DNA of 16,459 nucleotides, from contig JACPSF010000091.1 of the NCBI GenBank assembly GCA_016193385.1, positions 1-16,459 on the forward strand, given 5' to 3'. Below are positions 15,514-16,459 of this stretch, in pieces. A program made the translations under genes and the position numbers. Every line of letters begins with the position of its first letter. Positions within the stretch are counted from its first letter, which is position 1. Origin of the DNA: Deltaproteobacteria bacterium. Its GTDB lineage: Bacteria; Desulfobacterota_B; Binatia; UBA9968. The notes beneath the pieces were generated by a model that saw only the letters and a list, made by a program, of their open reading frames with translations, was not told the origin of the DNA and made no database searches.

Positions 15514-15786
15514 ATGGCACGCCGACCCGCGAGGAAAACCATCGAATCCCGCCCGACGGCAGTAGAGCGGGGCATCAAGTCACTCCAAGCGAGTGACGCG
15601 GCGATCATAAGGTCGATGCGGGACGGCTTTTCCCAGATGGAAAGCCGCCTTGACCAGATCTACAACCACGTCGATGGATTTATGAAGCTTCACGAGACAC
15701 TCGATATCGAGTTTCGGGTTATCAAGGAGCAGGTGCGGCGTCTCGAGGAGCGTGTAGAACACTTGGAAGCTACCGGAAGAAACTAA
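15514..15786 (+). CDS. Small hypothetical coiled-coil protein
   Basis: I do not recognise a named family. The 90-residue product has a basic N-terminus (1-24, rich in Arg and Lys) followed by a largely helical region (about 28-86). That region has heptad-like spacing, seen in MESRLDQIYNHVDGF and in the acidic-basic stretch IKEQVRRLEERVEHLE. This pattern predicts a parallel coiled coil or a small helical oligomer. There is no signal peptide or TM helix, so it should be cytoplasmic. AAGGG at 15503-15507 is a reasonable ribosome binding site for the ATG at 15514. It stands alone on the plus strand and is separated from the pilus operon by 337 bases. Similar short coiled-coil proteins occur as orphans or as antitoxin-like partners, but no toxin gene is adjacent. 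Confidence 0.65.
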   Translation: MARRPARKTIESRPTAVERGIKSLQASDAAIIRSMRDGFSQMESRLDQIYNHVDGFMKLHETLDIEFRVIKEQVRRLEERVEHLEATGRN

Positions 15787-15818
15787 AACCCTCTGGCCCG
15801 ACTCCTGAACCGTACCGC

Positions 15819-15920
15819 ATGATCCGCAATCCCGTTTCCGTCGTCCGCTTCCTCCTGTCCGAGGAGGCGCGCTACATCACTGGCGCGAACATCCATCTGA
15901 GCGCGCCGTGGGGAATATAA
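15819..15920 (+). pseudogene. C-terminal remnant of a short-chain dehydrogenase/reductase (FabG/PhaB-like)
   Basis: A short open stretch ending in TAA encodes RFLLSEEARYITGANIHLS and then APWGI. This matches the conserved C-terminal end of FabG or acetoacetyl-CoA reductase-type SDR proteins (pattern FL.S.EA.YITG..I...GG). In those enzymes it follows about 210 residues with the Rossmann GxxxGxG, catalytic Ser, and YxxxK, none of which is present upstream. The frame continues back past 15819 but loses SDR likeness before about residue V6 of this stretch. It is therefore a 3' gene fragment of roughly 30 codons, not a working enzyme. The usual SGG/NGG before the terminus is SAP here, suggesting drift. 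Confidence 0.7.
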
Positions 15921-16214
15921 AGAAAAGGATCAACGGTTTGTTGAACCGGCTAAAGACTCCCGACCCCTTTAAATCTTCTCTTGCGCTTACACGCAGGTAG
16001 ACTGCGCTCCGAGGTCACGCCGTGGGTTACGTGAAAAAACTCCCTTTAAATTTCCCTCGGCCGAGGCAGACCACTGCTTGACAGGGCCGTCCCGTTTAGA
16101 GATGTCCCCTTTTCTTTCCGTAGCCGGGCGCAGAGTTTGTCCACTTAGTTAACAACGTTCCCCTCTTGGTACTCCGATACGCAGGAGAGTGCTCCCGGAT
16201 TGACAACGGAGGCA
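15921..16214. other. Intergenic stretch with IS-end-like sequence, no gene called
   Basis: This stretch of about 294 bases lies between the SDR remnant and the last gene. It contains a small stem CGGTT-TGTTG-AACCG, a 10-bp palindrome CTCGGCCGAG (16056-16065), two copies of CCCTTTAAAT (15965-15974 and 16042-16051) and a stretch at 16078-16155 that resembles the spaced GTCC-containing ends of some insertion sequences. No intact transposase frame is present. Frames on either strand have no protein-like composition. Confidence 0.4.
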
Positions 16215-16459
16215 TCACAGGGTTTGAGCCGCAGCCGCAACTTTCTCAATAGCGCAGCAGACGCGGTGAATCTGCTTGTAGAACTCCTCCTCCGTGGTGA
16301 ACAGCATGATGGCCCGGTTGTACAGCGCGATCCTCTTCGCGCCGCCAGCGTGCTCAATGACCAACTCGTCGTACTGCAAAGGGTCACCCACCAACGGATC
16401 ACCGTAGTCACCCGCAGCCCCGAGAAGCTGGTTGTCGTGAATCGCCACGACAATCTCCC
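16215..16459 (-). CDS. Hypothetical protein, C-terminal part (5' end outside window)
   Basis: I do not recognise this family. The minus-strand frame is open to the right edge of the window and ends at TGA (16217-16215), leaving 80 codons. Third codon positions are strongly G/C, unlike the overlapping frame 16145-16453, whose Trp/Ser/Arg-rich product looks like a shadow. Recognisable stretches are VVAIHDNQLLGAAGDYGDP, YDELVIEHAGGAKRIALYNR and FTTEEEFYKQIHRVCCAIEK. A GTG at 16448-16446 could start a 77-residue protein, but the homologous-looking frame continues upstream of it (EIV), so I treat the gene as partial. No TM helix is apparent in the visible part; the end is helical and Ala-rich. Nothing downstream on the minus strand looks like an operon partner. 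Confidence 0.55.
   Translation of the reverse strand, partial: EIVVAIHDNQLLGAAGDYGDPLVGDPLQYDELVIEHAGGAKRIALYNRAIMLFTTEEEFYKQIHRVCCAIEKVAAAAQTL

Noticed and set aside
16145..16453. 102-codon minus-strand frame at the right edge
   Set aside because: It overlaps the better frame 16215-16459, has a Trp/Ser/Arg/Thr-rich composition and lacks the third-position G/C bias of the chosen frame.

Overview
The window is a stretch of a moderately GC-rich, diderm (Gram-negative-type) bacterial chromosome. A secretin, SPOR, type IV pilus alignment proteins, an IHF-type protein and a sigma-54 activator together point to a proteobacterial, deltaproteobacterial or NC10/Rokubacteria-like lineage. The sequence alone does not settle the phylum. 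No tRNA, rRNA, CRISPR array or intact mobile element was seen.

Left part (1-3196, plus strand): a housekeeping block. It holds the 3' end of pheS, then pheT, an ihfA-type DNA-bending protein gene and a small MerR-type regulator. PheT is about 105 residues short because the N-terminal EMAP/OB tRNA-binding domain is cleanly absent.

Middle (3238-5133, minus strand plus intergenic): a convergent gene for a membrane-anchored sigma-54 activator with two TM helices, HAMP, PAS, AAA+ (GAFTGA) and Fis-type HTH. It is divergent from the pilus operon. The 144-bp intergenic region carries two predicted sigma-70 promoters that run across each other and share their -10 bases, plus an imperfect palindrome directly before the first pilus start codon.

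Main part (5134-15176, plus strand): one tightly packed operon for an MSHA-like type IV pilus or type II secretion-like machine. The order is assembly ATPase (MshE/PilB/GspE), platform protein (MshG/PilC/GspF), a PilM-PilN fusion, PilO, PilP/GspC-like, secretin (MshL-like), an ExeA/MshM ATPase with a C-terminal SPOR domain, an MshN/GspB-like TPR protein and a glutaredoxin. Several junctions are 4-bp ATGA overlaps. The operon supplies motor, platform, alignment complex, outer-membrane pore and a probable peptidoglycan-anchoring module. No pilin, prepilin peptidase or retraction ATPase is present, so substrates must be encoded elsewhere. The PilM-PilN fusion carries a nearly perfect 72-bp-period internal duplication.

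Right part (15177-16459): a low-density region. It has a 15-bp perfect palindrome, a small coiled-coil orphan gene, a 3'-terminal remnant of a short-chain dehydrogenase gene, sequences resembling REP or IS ends, and the 3' part of an unrecognised minus-strand gene leaving the window. It looks like a decayed junction after the conserved operon.
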